64,000 bases of DNA, from positions 1 through 64,000 of the forward strand of contig CASEBK010000047.1 of assembly GCA_949286115.1 (NCBI GenBank), given 5' to 3'. The notes under the pieces were generated by a model. It did no database searches. It was not told the origin of the DNA and saw only the letters and a list, made by a program, of their open reading frames with translations. How positions within the stretch are numbered: the stretch's first letter is position 1; every line of letters starts with the position of its first letter. This DNA comes from an uncultured Veillonellaceae bacterium (GTDB taxonomy: Bacteria > Bacillota > Negativicutes > Veillonellales > Dialisteraceae). Positions 17,218 through 28,517 of the stretch are shown here, piece by piece. A program made the position numbers and the translations under genes.

Positions 17218-18600
17218 TTATTTCGTTTCTTTGCCTTCAGAAGTCGGCGCTTCTTCGCCGTCCTTCGCGGACGCTGCGGACTCTGCTTCGGCCCGGAGCT
17301 CTGCTTCCTTTTTCTCCATCCATTCGAGCGCTTCGCCCAGGATGTAGAGCGAGCCGCACACGAGGACCATGTCCCCTTCCTTCGCTTCGGCCACCGCATC
17401 GGCGAGGGCCGCTGCCACGCTTGGCTCCTCCTTCGTCTCGCAGGTGAACATCCCCGCGAGCTCTCCGGTCTTCCGCGAGCGCGGCGTGGGCGCTTCCGTG
17501 AGGAAGACCTTGTCGTCCTTCCGCACGAGGAGCGCGATCACCGTGTCCGTGTCTTTGTCGGCGAGAGAAGCGAAGACGATGAGGCGGCGCTTATCGGGAT
17601 ACTGCTCTTCGAGAGACTCCGAGAGCGCCTCCGCCCCGGCGGGGTTGTGCGCGCCGTCGAAGACGACGGGGATGCCCCGCACGTCGTGAATCTCGAAGCG
17701 GCCCATCCAGCGGGTGCGGGCGAGCCCTTCCCGGAGGTCGTTCTCATTGATGCGGTCGTCCTGCTTCATCACGATGGTGAGCGCCATGGCAGCCACGGCG
17801 GCGTTCACCGCCTGATGGGGCCCCACGAAAGGCACGAAGAGAAGGCCTTTTTCAAGCTCCTTCGGCATGTCCTTGCGCTTCACCACCACCACCTGTCCGG
17901 TCTTATACTTGCTGCGGCTGTCCACTTCGAAGTCGCGGCCGTAGAAATAGAGGCGGGACTTCTTCGCGTGCGCTTCCTTCTTGATGGTCTTCAGCGGGAC
18001 CTGCTGCGCCGCCGTCACCACGGGCACGCCCTCCTTGATGATGCCCGCCTTCTGGTGAGCGATCTTTTCGAGGGTGTCCCCCAGGTATTTCATGTGGTCC
18101 ATGGCGACGTTCGTGATGACGGACACCACGGGCTCCACCACGTTCGTCGAGTCGAGGAGGCCTCCGAGGCCCACCTCCACCACGGCGTAGTCCACCTTCT
18201 GCTCCCGGAAATACCAGAAAGCCATGGCCGTGAGGAGCTCAAACTCCGTGGGCGCTTCCACGCCGTCCGCCGCGGCGCTCTCCGCTGCCGCCATCACCAC
18301 GTCGGCTGCGCGGGCGAAGTCTTCCCGGGGAATGTCGCGGCCGCCGCAGTAGATGCGCTCGGTGTAATCGATGAGGTGCGGGGAGATGTAGCGCCCCACT
18401 TTTAGCGTGGAATTTTCAATGACGCTGGTGATCATGGCGACAACGCTGCCCTTGCCGTTCGTGCCGGTCACGTGGATGACGCGGTATGCCCGCTCCGGGT
18501 GGTCCAGCCGGTCCAGGAGAGCGTTGATGCGCTCCATGCCCGGCTTGATGCCAAAGGATGCCGCCTGTTCGAGCCAGGCGATAGATTCTTCGTAAGTCAT
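17218..18600 (-). CDS. folC: Folylpolyglutamate/dihydrofolate synthase
   Basis: The product is 460 residues. FolC adds glutamate to folates (and often makes dihydrofolate from dihydropteroate). ATP-binding VTGTNGKGSV lies near residue 45-54 and SPHL near 74; the VGLGGLLDSTNV and HQKAGIIKEGVP segments and FDGAHNPAGAEAL are all family hallmarks. The start at 18600 (MTYEESIAWLE) follows AAGGAG; the longer frame would run into valS. The C-terminal 35 residues are a Glu/Ala/Lys-rich tail. It lies 26 bases after valS, the usual Firmicute valS-folC arrangement. Confidence 0.95.
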   Translation of the reverse strand: MTYEESIAWLEQAASFGIKPGMERINALLDRLDHPERAYRVIHVTGTNGKGSVVAMITSVIENSTLKVGRYISPHLIDYTERIYCGGRDIPREDFARAADVVMAAAESAAADGVEAPTEFELLTAMAFWYFREQKVDYAVVEVGLGGLLDSTNVVEPVVSVITNVAMDHMKYLGDTLEKIAHQKAGIIKEGVPVVTAAQQVPLKTIKKEAHAKKSRLYFYGRDFEVDSRSKYKTGQVVVVKRKDMPKELEKGLLFVPFVGPHQAVNAAVAAMALTIVMKQDDRINENDLREGLARTRWMGRFEIHDVRGIPVVFDGAHNPAGAEALSESLEEQYPDKRRLIVFASLADKDTDTVIALLVRKDDKVFLTEAPTPRSRKTGELAGMFTCETKEEPSVAAALADAVAEAKEGDMVLVCGSLYILGEALEWMEKKEAELRAEAESAASAKDGEEAPTSEGKETK

Positions 18601-18626
18601 GCTTTCTCCTTGCAGTACCCGGCGTC

Positions 18627-21278
18627 TCACAGTTTTGCCAGGAAATCGAGACGTGCTTCGAGGGAGGCGAGCTTTTCTTTCCATTCGGCGAGCTTCGCCT
18701 TTTCCTTCTCCACGACGGCCGCCGGCGCCTTGGCGAGGAAGCCTTCGTTGGCGAGCTTCTTCTCCGTGCGGGCGATCTCTTTCTCCGCCGTTTCCTTGTC
18801 CTTCAGGATGCGGGCTTTTTCCTTCTCCGCGTCAATGAGGCCCTTCAGCTCGAGGTACACTTCCATGCCCGTCACGACGGTGGCGAGAGCATTATCCGGC
18901 CGGGCCGCGTCTTTGGCAAGGAGCGTCAGGCTCTCCACATGGGCGAGCTTTTCGAAATACGCGCGGTGCGTGTCCAGCGCCTGCCGCAGGTCTTCACGGC
19001 TGACGGCGATCTCCACGGAGCACGCTTTGTTCGGCTGTACGCGGGCTTCGGCGCGCATGTTGCGGATGGCTTTCACCGCGTCCATGATGCGCTCCATCTG
19101 CTCTTCTTCCGCAGGGAAGCGGAGGCCCTGATCAGCGGTGGGCCACTTCGCCCGGGCGAGGCACTCCCCTTCGTGGGGCAGGTGCTGCCAGATGTGCTCG
19201 GTGATGAAGGGCATGAACGGATGGAGCAGCGCCAGCATCCGCGTGAGCGCATACACGAGGACGTACTGGGTCACGCGGCGGTCGTCGTTGTGCTCGCCGT
19301 AGAGGCGCGCCTTCGCCGTCTCGATGTACCAGTCGCAGAAGCAGTTCCAGGCGAAATTGTAGATGCTGTCCGCCGCTTCGCCGAGCTCGAACTTGTCGAG
19401 ATTCTGGGAGACGTATTCTTCCGTCTTCGCCAGGCGCTCCAGGATCCACCGGTCCGCCAGGGTGTACTGCTCTTTCTTCGGCACGAAAGTCTCGTCATAG
19501 TCGTCGAGATTCATGATGGTGAACTTCGCCGCGTTCCAGATCTTGTTCGCGAAGTTCCGGTTCCCTTCCACCCGTTCGTAGTAGAAACGCATGTCGTTGC
19601 CCGGGGTGTTGCCCGTGACGAGGGTGAAGCGCAGGGCGTCTGCGCCGTACTGCTTGATCACTTCCAGCGGGTCGATGCCGTTTCCGAGGGACTTGGACAT
19701 CTTGCGGCCCTGAGAGTCGCGCACGAGACCGTGGATGAAGACGTACTTGAACGGCACTTCGTGCATGAATTCCATGGCCATGAACATCATGCGGGCCACC
19801 CAGAAGAAGATGATGTCGTAGCCCGTGACGAGGACGCTCGTGGGGTACCATTTCTTAAGGAGCGCGGTATCATCCGGCCAGCCCATCGTGGAGAACGGCC
19901 AGAGTGCGGAGGAGAACCACGTGTCGAGCACGTCCGGGTCCTGATGGATGTGCTTGCTGCCGCAGTGGGGGCAGGTGTCGATGTCCGTGCGGGAGACGAT
20001 GGTCTTGCCGCAGTCGTCGCAGTACCACACGGGGATGCGGTGGCCCCACCAGAGCTGGCGGGAGATGCACCAGTCGTGGATGTTCTCCAGCCACTGGATG
20101 TAGGTATTGGCGAAGCGGTCCGGGACGAACTTCGTCTTTCCTTCCTTCACCGCTTCCATGGCAGGCCCGGCGAGAGGCTTCATCTTCACGAACCACTGCT
20201 TCGTGGTCATCGGCTCCACGGTGGTATGGCAGCGGGAGCAGTGGCCTACGGCGTGCTTCGTTTCCTCGATCTTCACGAGGAGGCCCATCTCGTCCAGATC
20301 GGCGATGATCTGCTTCCGCGCTTCCTCGCGGGTCATGCCGTTGTACTTGCCGGCGTTTTCATTGAGCGTCCCATCGAGGTTCATGATCATAATGGACGGC
20401 AGGTCATGCCGCTCGCCCACGGCGAAGTCGTTCGGGTCGTGCGCCGGGGTGATCTTCACGCAGCCCGTGCCGTACGCCGGGTCCACGTAGTCGTCTGCGA
20501 TGACCGGGATCTCCCGGCCCATGGTGGGGAGGATGAGGGTCTTGCCGACGATGTCTTTGAAGCGCTCGTCCTCGGGGTTCACCGCTACGGCCGTATCGCC
20601 GGGGATGGTCTCCGGACGGGTCGTGGCGATCTCCACATAGCGGTCCTCGCCCTTCACGGGGTACTTCACATAGTACAGGTGGCCCAGCTCGTCCTCGTGC
20701 TCCACTTCGATGTCGGAGAGCGCCGTCTGGCAGCGGGGACACCAGTTTGTGATGCGATTGCCCTGATAGATGAGGCCCTTCTCATAGAGCGAGCAGAACA
20801 CTTCCCTCACCGCCCGAGCGCACACCGGGTCCATGGTGAAGCGCTCGCGGCTCCAGTCGCAGGAAGAGCCGAGCTTTCTGATCTGACGGCCGATGGTGTT
20901 GCCGTATTTCTCCTTCCACTGCCAGACCCTCTCGAGGAACTTCTCCCGGCCGAGGTCGTACTTCGTGAGGCCTTCTTCGGCGATCTGCTTCTCCACCTTG
21001 ACCTGCGTGGCGATGCCCGCATGGTCCTTGCCGGGGAGCCAGAGCACGTTGTAGCCCTGCATGCGCTTGTAGCGGATGAGGATATCCTGCAGCGTGCCGT
21101 CCAGGGCGTGGCCCATGTGGAGCTGTCCCGTCACGTTCGGCGGCGGTAGGACGATGGAGAAGCCCTCCTCATCGTCCTTCGGCTCGTCGTGAAATACGCC
21201 GTGGCTCTCCCAGAAATCATACCATTTCTCCTCGATCTGCGAGGGATCGTAACTGCCCAGATTTTCGTAGTGATTCAT
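18627..21278 (-). CDS. valS: Valyl-tRNA synthetase
   Basis: The product is 883 residues, normal length. Class I signatures are PPPNVTGQLHMGHAL near residue 46 (HIGH motif) and RKMSKSLGNG near 526 (KMSKS). The CP1 editing domain lies between, with zinc-type cysteines (CSRCHTT; CDDCGKT...CPHCGSKH). The C-terminal tRNA-binding coiled coil (KEKARILKDKETAEKEIAR) ends the protein. Expression is controlled by a T-box leader just upstream. Confidence 0.98.
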   Translation of the reverse strand: MNHYENLGSYDPSQIEEKWYDFWESHGVFHDEPKDDEEGFSIVLPPPNVTGQLHMGHALDGTLQDILIRYKRMQGYNVLWLPGKDHAGIATQVKVEKQIAEEGLTKYDLGREKFLERVWQWKEKYGNTIGRQIRKLGSSCDWSRERFTMDPVCARAVREVFCSLYEKGLIYQGNRITNWCPRCQTALSDIEVEHEDELGHLYYVKYPVKGEDRYVEIATTRPETIPGDTAVAVNPEDERFKDIVGKTLILPTMGREIPVIADDYVDPAYGTGCVKITPAHDPNDFAVGERHDLPSIMIMNLDGTLNENAGKYNGMTREEARKQIIADLDEMGLLVKIEETKHAVGHCSRCHTTVEPMTTKQWFVKMKPLAGPAMEAVKEGKTKFVPDRFANTYIQWLENIHDWCISRQLWWGHRIPVWYCDDCGKTIVSRTDIDTCPHCGSKHIHQDPDVLDTWFSSALWPFSTMGWPDDTALLKKWYPTSVLVTGYDIIFFWVARMMFMAMEFMHEVPFKYVFIHGLVRDSQGRKMSKSLGNGIDPLEVIKQYGADALRFTLVTGNTPGNDMRFYYERVEGNRNFANKIWNAAKFTIMNLDDYDETFVPKKEQYTLADRWILERLAKTEEYVSQNLDKFELGEAADSIYNFAWNCFCDWYIETAKARLYGEHNDDRRVTQYVLVYALTRMLALLHPFMPFITEHIWQHLPHEGECLARAKWPTADQGLRFPAEEEQMERIMDAVKAIRNMRAEARVQPNKACSVEIAVSREDLRQALDTHRAYFEKLAHVESLTLLAKDAARPDNALATVVTGMEVYLELKGLIDAEKEKARILKDKETAEKEIARTEKKLANEGFLAKAPAAVVEKEKAKLAEWKEKLASLEARLDFLAKL

Positions 21279-21309
21279 ACTTCCACTCCTTCACTTGGCT
21301 TCCGGCATA

Positions 21310-21535
21310 AAAAAAGTCCTTCATCCCATAGGACGAAAGACACTTCCGCGGTACCACCTATATAGCCGGCAGGACCGGCCACTCTCATGCGGATAACGCC
21401 CGCCTGCGGGACAGCTCTCGCTGCCGGCTCCGGGGTGACGCGCCGCCTCCGCTCCGCCGCCCTCCCAGCCATGGGGCAGCTCTCTGCAGGGGCCGTTCAG
21501 CGGCTTCTTCCCTTCAACGCTGTTGATACATAGCT
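21310..21535 (-). promoter_or_regulatory. T-box riboswitch of valS
   Basis: The minus-strand leader contains the T-box core GGTGGTACCGCG (about 21340-21351), followed by terminator GTCCT...AGGAC-TTTTTTT (21312-21336) that the antiterminator would displace. Upstream is a long GC-rich stem I. A GTC valine codon at 21437-21439 is a plausible specifier, but I have not folded the RNA. Uncharged tRNA-Val would allow read-through into valS. Confidence 0.9.
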
Positions 21536-21783
21536 GTATCATAGCAGTATTTCACCAAATTTGCAACACGCATCCGCTTTCTGGCTTCTTCTCTCCGCTT
21601 TGCTCCCCTCCGCCCCTTTTGCTGGAAAAGGCAGGACAGGCGCCTATCCGCGGGACGCGGGAAATTTTCTGCGGATGATTGCAAACGCGCATCTGTACAG
21701 CTCTGCCGAAAGGATGGGCGCAGATATATGGATGCGCCGGAAGAAAAGGGCCCTTTCTCCTTTTTCATTTCAAAAGCCACAGA

Positions 21784-21819
21784 AAAACGCTCTCTTCCTT
21801 TCGGGGAAAAGAGCGTTTA
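21784..21819 (-). terminator. Terminator of the PepT-like gene
   Basis: AAACGCTCTTTTCC...GGAAGAGAGCGTTTTTC forms a long stem on the minus strand directly after the stop. Confidence 0.85.
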
Positions 21820-21831
21820 CCGGTCAAAACA

Positions 21832-22953
21832 TCAGCGCCCCGCGGCGATCTTCACGATCTCCACGGCCTGCTCGGCGCATTTCATGAGATCGGCGATGAC
21901 CTGGTATTCGCTGCTGGTGTGGCACTTGAAGTTGCCCGTGCCGATGCCCACGGCTTCGATGCCGTGTTCGTTGAAGTGGTTCGCGTCCATACCGCCGCCC
22001 CCTTCTTTGAAGAAGGGCTCGATGCCTACGCGGCGGCACGCTTCCGCGGCGAGCGCGCAGGGACGAGCGTCCTCTCCGAGGTGAAAAGCGTGATAGAGCG
22101 TAGCGATGTCCACTTCGATGGGAGTCTCGTATTTCTGCGAGATCTCGTCGGCCGCGGCGTGGATCTTACGGGAGATCTCCTGGTATTCGGCGGCGATGCG
22201 GCTCCGCTGCTCGCCCGTGATGGTGACGAGGTCGCACACCACGTTCGTAGCGCTCCCCGCCTGGAGCATGGAGAAGTTCGCCGTGGATGCCGGAGAGAGG
22301 CGGCTGTCCGGAAGGTGCATGATGAGGTCGGCGGCCACTTTCACCGCGTTGAGCCCTTTTTCCGGTTCGTTTCCCGCGTGGGCCGTGCGGCCGTGCACCT
22401 TGATGGTCACTTTGCCCTTGCTCGGCGCGGCGACGACGATGGTGCCCGCTTTGCCCGACGCGTCGTACACGAAGCAGGACTTCGACTGGAACTTCGAGAA
22501 ATCGTACTGGCTGGAGCCTTCGACGCCGCTCTCTTCGCACACGGAGAACGCCACTTCGATGGTGCCGTGGGGGATCTTCTCTTCCTGCACGGTGCGGAGC
22601 ATGGCGAGGATGGCGCAGACGCCGCCGATGTCGTCCCCGGCGAGGATGGTCTTGCCGTCGGAGCAAATGATGCCTTCGTCTTCCTTCACGATGGGCTGGA
22701 TGTGGCCGTTGTTCGCCACGCGGTCCATGTGCGCGGAGAAGAGCACCGGCTCGATATCGGGATCGCCCGGCAGGACGGCATAGAGATTGCCCGTATCGCC
22801 GCCAAGGATCTCTCCGGCTCCGTCTTCCGTGACGGTGAGGCCGAGGTCCGTCAGTTTCTTTTTCAATACGTCGGCGATGGCCCGCTCTTTCCGGGAGTAG
22901 ACTTCGATGCCGACCAATTCCTTAAATTCTTCGATGATGCGCTGCTGGTCCAT
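21832..22953 (-). CDS. PepT-like M20 metallopeptidase
   Basis: The product is 373 residues. Di-zinc ligands of the M20 family are visible: AHMDR near residue 79, AGDDIGG near 107, CEESG near 141 and a late GGGGMDANHFN. The central lid domain contains VHGRTAHAGNEPEKG. The family cleaves di- or tripeptides in the cytoplasm. The ATG at 22953 follows AAAGGAGG by eight bases, better than the TTG six bases earlier. It is a single-gene unit with its own terminator. Confidence 0.85.
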   Translation of the reverse strand: MDQQRIIEEFKELVGIEVYSRKERAIADVLKKKLTDLGLTVTEDGAGEILGGDTGNLYAVLPGDPDIEPVLFSAHMDRVANNGHIQPIVKEDEGIICSDGKTILAGDDIGGVCAILAMLRTVQEEKIPHGTIEVAFSVCEESGVEGSSQYDFSKFQSKSCFVYDASGKAGTIVVAAPSKGKVTIKVHGRTAHAGNEPEKGLNAVKVAADLIMHLPDSRLSPASTANFSMLQAGSATNVVCDLVTITGEQRSRIAAEYQEISRKIHAAADEISQKYETPIEVDIATLYHAFHLGEDARPCALAAEACRRVGIEPFFKEGGGGMDANHFNEHGIEAVGIGTGNFKCHTSSEYQVIADLMKCAEQAVEIVKIAAGR

Positions 22954-23063
22954 AGGCAATGCCTCCTTTATGAAAACCGGGCGCGGCCCGCAAAAAAAGG
23001 TTCTGTTTGTATCGTATCATATTTACGCCGCCATTGTCACGGGCCCGGCGGCTCTATGGACAC

Positions 23064-23087
23064 AAAAAAAGCGCCCGAAGGCGCTCT
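23064..23087 (-). terminator. Terminator of the ferric-reductase-like gene
   Basis: AGCGCC-TTCG-GGCGCT is followed by TTTTTTG on the minus strand, right after the stop. Confidence 0.85.
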
Positions 23088-23091
23088 TCGT

Positions 23092-24411
23092 TCACAAGGA
23101 GAACCGTTCTTCATGGAAGCGGTCCGAGGGCACGGCGAGAGCTCTCATGATGCGGTGCACGGTCTTCCGCAGGGGCTCGGGGCCGCAGTAGTAGAAGGCC
23201 GCTTCGCCCGGTGAGATGGCGCAGTCGACGAGAGCTTTCCTCACGATGGCCTCGGAGAGATGGCCGTGAGCGCATCCCGGCGCTTCTTCTCGGGAGAGCA
23301 CGGGCAGGATGGTGAGATTCGGCAGGTCTTCGGCGAGCTGCCGCCATTCGTTCTGTCGGATGAGCTCGGTGCGGTCGCGGACACACCACAGGAGGAGCAT
23401 CCGCCCTTCGGCGCTCCGGAGGCAGGCGTCGTGGATGATGCCCATCATGGGGGTGATGCCCACGCCGCCGGCGATGAGGACGGAGGGACGCGGCGGGTAT
23501 AGGGCAGGACTGAAATGACCGTAAGGCCCGTCGATCATGACGCGGCTCCCCTCCCGGACTTCATGGATGTGGTCGGACCAGTCTCCCAGCGCCTTCACCG
23601 TGATGGAGAGCGTCTCCATCGGCGAAGAAGAGAGCGTGAAGGGATGGGACTCGTCCGACACGGCGGGATCATGGAAGCGGAAATAGGCGAACTGTCCGGG
23701 GAGATAGTGGAAGACCGCGCCGCCCGCGGGCTCCATGTAGACGGTGGTCATGGTGTCGCTTTCCCGGCGGACTTTCGTCACCCGGTACGTCACGCCCCGG
23801 CGGAGAAAGAGATGCCATACCCAGCAGGCGATGGACACGGCAAAGCACACCGTGGCGAGCACCGCAAAGGGCATGTTGTCCCAGAACTGCTTCATGCGCA
23901 CCGCCGCATGGAGATAGAGGAGCACCACCGCCAGCGCCGTCAGCTCATGCAGGAGGAGCTGCGCATGGTACCGGGAGAGGACGCACGACCGGTAGAGGGC
24001 CCGCTTCATCCGCGCGGCCCATGAGAAACGGGACGTCACCGCGTCAGAGAGGAAGAACACCGCCAGCACCACCAGTACGGTGAAAAGAGCGAGCGACACT
24101 TCGCCGTAGCGGAGACGCGGCGTGAAGAGCCCTTTGTGGATATAGAAGGCGTGGACGAAAGAGAGCACCACTGCAAAGAGCGCCGCAAAGCCGTGGAAAC
24201 GGAGAAGCTTGTCTTGCCCGAAGGCGCGTTCCACGAGCGGCACCCGCGCAGTGATGATTAGCTGCGCGCAGAGCATCACATAAGCGACGGTGCCGAGGGC
24301 AAGGCCCCCGAGGCGCACCGCAGAGAGCCCCGTCGTAGACGGATGGAACAGCAGCGCCGCGATCATCGCCGCGGGATACAGTACATACAACAAAAGCAGA
24401 CGGCTTTTCAC
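23092..24411 (-). CDS. Ferric-reductase-like membrane flavohaem oxidoreductase
   Basis: The product is 439 residues. The N-terminal half has about six membrane helices with paired histidines (FHGFAALFAVVLSFVHAFYIHKG; YHAQLLLHELTALAVVLLYLHAA) that could bind haem. The C-terminal half is a ferredoxin-NADP reductase-type unit: FAD site HPFTLSSSP near 260, NAD(P) site LIAGGVGITPMMG near 315, and terminal YYCGPEPLRKTVH. It likely moves electrons from NAD(P)H across the membrane; the acceptor (iron, quinone or oxygen) is unknown. It stands alone. Confidence 0.85.
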   Translation of the reverse strand: MKSRLLLLYVLYPAAMIAALLFHPSTTGLSAVRLGGLALGTVAYVMLCAQLIITARVPLVERAFGQDKLLRFHGFAALFAVVLSFVHAFYIHKGLFTPRLRYGEVSLALFTVLVVLAVFFLSDAVTSRFSWAARMKRALYRSCVLSRYHAQLLLHELTALAVVLLYLHAAVRMKQFWDNMPFAVLATVCFAVSIACWVWHLFLRRGVTYRVTKVRRESDTMTTVYMEPAGGAVFHYLPGQFAYFRFHDPAVSDESHPFTLSSSPMETLSITVKALGDWSDHIHEVREGSRVMIDGPYGHFSPALYPPRPSVLIAGGVGITPMMGIIHDACLRSAEGRMLLLWCVRDRTELIRQNEWRQLAEDLPNLTILPVLSREEAPGCAHGHLSEAIVRKALVDCAISPGEAAFYYCGPEPLRKTVHRIMRALAVPSDRFHEERFSL

Positions 24412-24573
24412 AGCGATCCCTCCCCTGCTAAGGGCTACCTGCCCTTTTGCCTTTTGAATTAATTATGACACTCCACGCCTCCCAAATTTCTAAATTCTTT
24501 TATAACTTTTCTATACGGCCGCGGGCAAAGTACAGCCCCTCTGCCCTCCGCCGCAGACCACACAAAGGCATGC

Positions 24574-24605
24574 GAAAAGAGCGCCCTCCGAAGAAGACGC
24601 TCTGG
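24574..24605 (-). terminator. Terminator after hemL
   Basis: AGAGCG...GCGCTCTTTT stem-loop on the minus strand ten bases after the hemL stop. It would end the whole tetrapyrrole operon. Confidence 0.7.
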
Positions 24606-24614
24606 ATTTCTGGA

Positions 24615-25921
<1,307 letters not shown>

Positions 25922-25925
<4 letters not shown>

Positions 25926-26908
25926 TTCCCCGCTTCCTCCTTCATCCACTTCACAGCGTCGATGGCGTGATAGGTGATGATGATATCCGCACCGGCACGC
26001 TTCATGCTGGTGAGCTCTTCGAGGACGATGCGCTTCTCATCGATCCAGCCGTTCGCCGCGGCAGCCTTCACCATGGCGTATTCTCCGCTCACGTTGTATA
26101 CCGCTACCGGCCGGTCGATCTCTTCGCGCACTTTGCTCACGATGTCGAGATAGCTCAGGGCTGGCTTCACCATGATGATGTCCGCGCCCTCTTCGAGGTC
26201 GAGGTGCACTTCCTTGAGCGCCTCCCTGGCATTTGCCGGGTCCATCTGATAGCCCCTGCGGTCGCCGAAGTGCGGTGCGGAATCCGCAGCGTCGCGGAAA
26301 GGTCCGTAGAAACCGGAAGCGTACTTCACGGCGTAGGACATGATGATCGTATTCTGGAATCCTTCCGCGTCGAGTGCTTCACGAATCGCGCCGATGCGGC
26401 CGTCCATCATGTCGGAGGGAGCGATGATGTCCGCGCCGCTCTCCGCCTGAGAGACTGCCACTTTCTGAAGGAGCGGCAGCGTCTTGTCGTTGTCCACTTC
26501 GTGGCCGGTAAGGCACCCGCAGTGGCCGTGGCTCGTGTACTGGCAGAGGCATACGTCGCCCACGATGACCAGGTCCGGCACCGCTTCCTTGATGGCTTTC
26601 ATGGCGCGCTGCACGGGGCTCGTCATGTCCCATGCGGAGGAGCCGATCTCATCTTTGTATTCCGGCAGGCCGAACACTTCCACCGCGGGGATGCCCAGCT
26701 CGTAGATCTCTTCGGCCACCTTCACCGCGTTGTCCACGGAGAGGTGGTAGCAGTTCGGCATGCTGGGGATCTCTTCCTTCACATTCGTGCCGGGCACGAC
26801 GAAGATCGGATAGACAAAATCTGCCGGGGTGAGCACGGTCTCGCGGACCATGCTGCGGATGGCAGGCGTTCTTCTGAGACGACGAGGACGTAATGCATTG
26901 AACTTCAT
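25922..26908 (-). CDS. hemB: Delta-aminolevulinic acid dehydratase (porphobilinogen synthase)
   Basis: The product is 328 residues. It condenses two 5-aminolevulinates to porphobilinogen. The zinc cysteine set is [14 protein letters not shown] near residue 115-128. Schiff-base lysines lie in [18 protein letters not shown] and [10 protein letters not shown]. The ATG at 26908 is preferred over the GTG nine bases upstream because of spacing to GTGGAG. Confidence 0.97.
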
Positions 26909-26977
26909 TGTTGTCACTCCACTTTCTTTTGCTTTTTGAAATCTATGGCAAACGCGCGGAAAGCCCGCGCGATGCTG

Positions 26978-28495
26978 TCAGTGTTTCTCCGCCGCGGCGA
27001 TGGCCTCGGTGAGTCCGTCGATGGTGTACACGTCGGACACGACGCCCGGCACGAGGCCGTACTCTCCGCAGGCTTCCGCCGTGATCGGCCCGATGCAGGC
27101 GAGCATGCATTTCCGGATAGCATCCAGCTTATCCGGCGCCATGGCGACGAGATTGTGCACCGTGGACGAGCTGGTGAGCGTGATGATATCGACGCTCCCT
27201 TCGTCCAGGAGCTCATTCAGTCGCTTGCGGCTCTCTTCTTCGCAGATGGTGCAGTACGCTTCCGCCACGTCCACTTCCGCACCGAGCTCCCGCAGGCCGT
27301 CGGCAAGGATCTCCCGCGCGACTTTCGCCCGCGGCAGAAAGATCTTCGTGCCCGGTCCGACTTTGACGGAGAGCGTTTCAAGAAGCCCTTCCGCCTTGTA
27401 TTCTTCGGGCAGGCAGTCCGCATGGACGCCGTACGGGCGGAGCGCCAGATTCGTCGCCGGGCCGATGCAGGCGATCTTCGCGCGGCCGAGGGCCCGCGCG
27501 TCGAGTCCCTTTGCGAAGAGGCGGCGGAAGAAGCAGTCCACGCCGTTCTGGCTGGTAAAGATCACCCAGTCGTAGTCTCCGATCTTTTCAAGACCCGCGT
27601 CGAGGCTGGCAAATCCGTCGGAAGGCTCTGCGATGGAGATCACCGGGATCTCGATGCACTCCGCGCCGAGCGACTCAAGGTGCTTCGTGAGGCGCGACGC
27701 CTGGCTCCGGGAGCGCGTCACCACCACCCGCTTTCCGAAGAGAGGCTTATCGTCGAACCAGCGCATCTCTTCCCGAAGCGCCACCACGTCGCCCACGACG
27801 AAGACCGCCGGCGGCTGGATGTGCATGGTCTCCACGTCGTCTCCGGCGCGGCCGAGCGTCGTCACATAGGTTTCCTGATAGGGCCGCGTGCCCCAGCGCA
27901 CGAAGGCGGCGGGCGTGTCCGCGCTCCGGCCGTACTTCATGAGATTGGCCGCGATGGCCCCCGCCTGATGGACGCCCATCAGGAAGATGAGCGTGTCCAC
28001 GCCGCCGGCGAGCTTATCCCAGTGGATGGACGATTCTTTTTTCGTGGGGTCTTCGTGGCCGGTGATGACCGCGAAAGAAGCGGCCACTTTCCGGTGCGTC
28101 ACGGGGATGCCTGCGTACGCCGGAGCCGCGATGGCCGACGTCACGCCGGGCACCACTTCATAGGGCACGCCTTCTTTCCGCAGCTCCTGGATCTCCTCCC
28201 CGCCGCGGCCAAAGACGAAGGGGTCGCCTCCCTTGAGCCGGGCCACGGTCTTTCCTTCCTTTCCCTTCTCTGCGATGAGGCGGCTGATGTCCTCCTGTTT
28301 CATGGCGTGGTGGCCGCACATCTTCCCCACGTAGATATATTCCGCTTTCGGATTGGCAAATGCGAGCAGGCGGTGGTCCGCCAGATAGTCCCCGACGATG
28401 ACGTCTGCCTCTTCCAGACAGCGTTTCCCTTTCAGCGTCAAAAGCTCCGGGTCTCCCGGTCCTGCTCCGATCAAATAAACGATCCCTTTTCCCAT
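26978..28495 (-). CDS. cobA-hemD: Uroporphyrinogen-III C-methyltransferase / uroporphyrinogen-III synthase fusion
   Basis: The product is 505 residues with two enzymes. Residues 1-245 are the SAM-dependent uroporphyrinogen-III methyltransferase (VYLIGAGPGDPELLTLKG, GGDPFVFGRGGEE, VPGVTSAIAAPAYAGIP, and the TLIFLMGV region). Residues 250-505 are uroporphyrinogen-III synthase (RVVVTRSRSQASRL, DWVIFTSQNGVDCFF, ITLTSSSTVHN). The fusion is common in Clostridia and Negativicutes and channels hydroxymethylbilane to precorrin-2, the precursor of sirohaem and corrinoids. It lies 22 bases after hemC. Confidence 0.96.
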   Translation of the reverse strand: MGKGIVYLIGAGPGDPELLTLKGKRCLEEADVIVGDYLADHRLLAFANPKAEYIYVGKMCGHHAMKQEDISRLIAEKGKEGKTVARLKGGDPFVFGRGGEEIQELRKEGVPYEVVPGVTSAIAAPAYAGIPVTHRKVAASFAVITGHEDPTKKESSIHWDKLAGGVDTLIFLMGVHQAGAIAANLMKYGRSADTPAAFVRWGTRPYQETYVTTLGRAGDDVETMHIQPPAVFVVGDVVALREEMRWFDDKPLFGKRVVVTRSRSQASRLTKHLESLGAECIEIPVISIAEPSDGFASLDAGLEKIGDYDWVIFTSQNGVDCFFRRLFAKGLDARALGRAKIACIGPATNLALRPYGVHADCLPEEYKAEGLLETLSVKVGPGTKIFLPRAKVAREILADGLRELGAEVDVAEAYCTICEEESRKRLNELLDEGSVDIITLTSSSTVHNLVAMAPDKLDAIRKCMLACIGPITAEACGEYGLVPGVVSDVYTIDGLTEAIAAAEKH

Positions 28496-28517
28496 ACAAT
28501 CTCCTCAAATACTACTG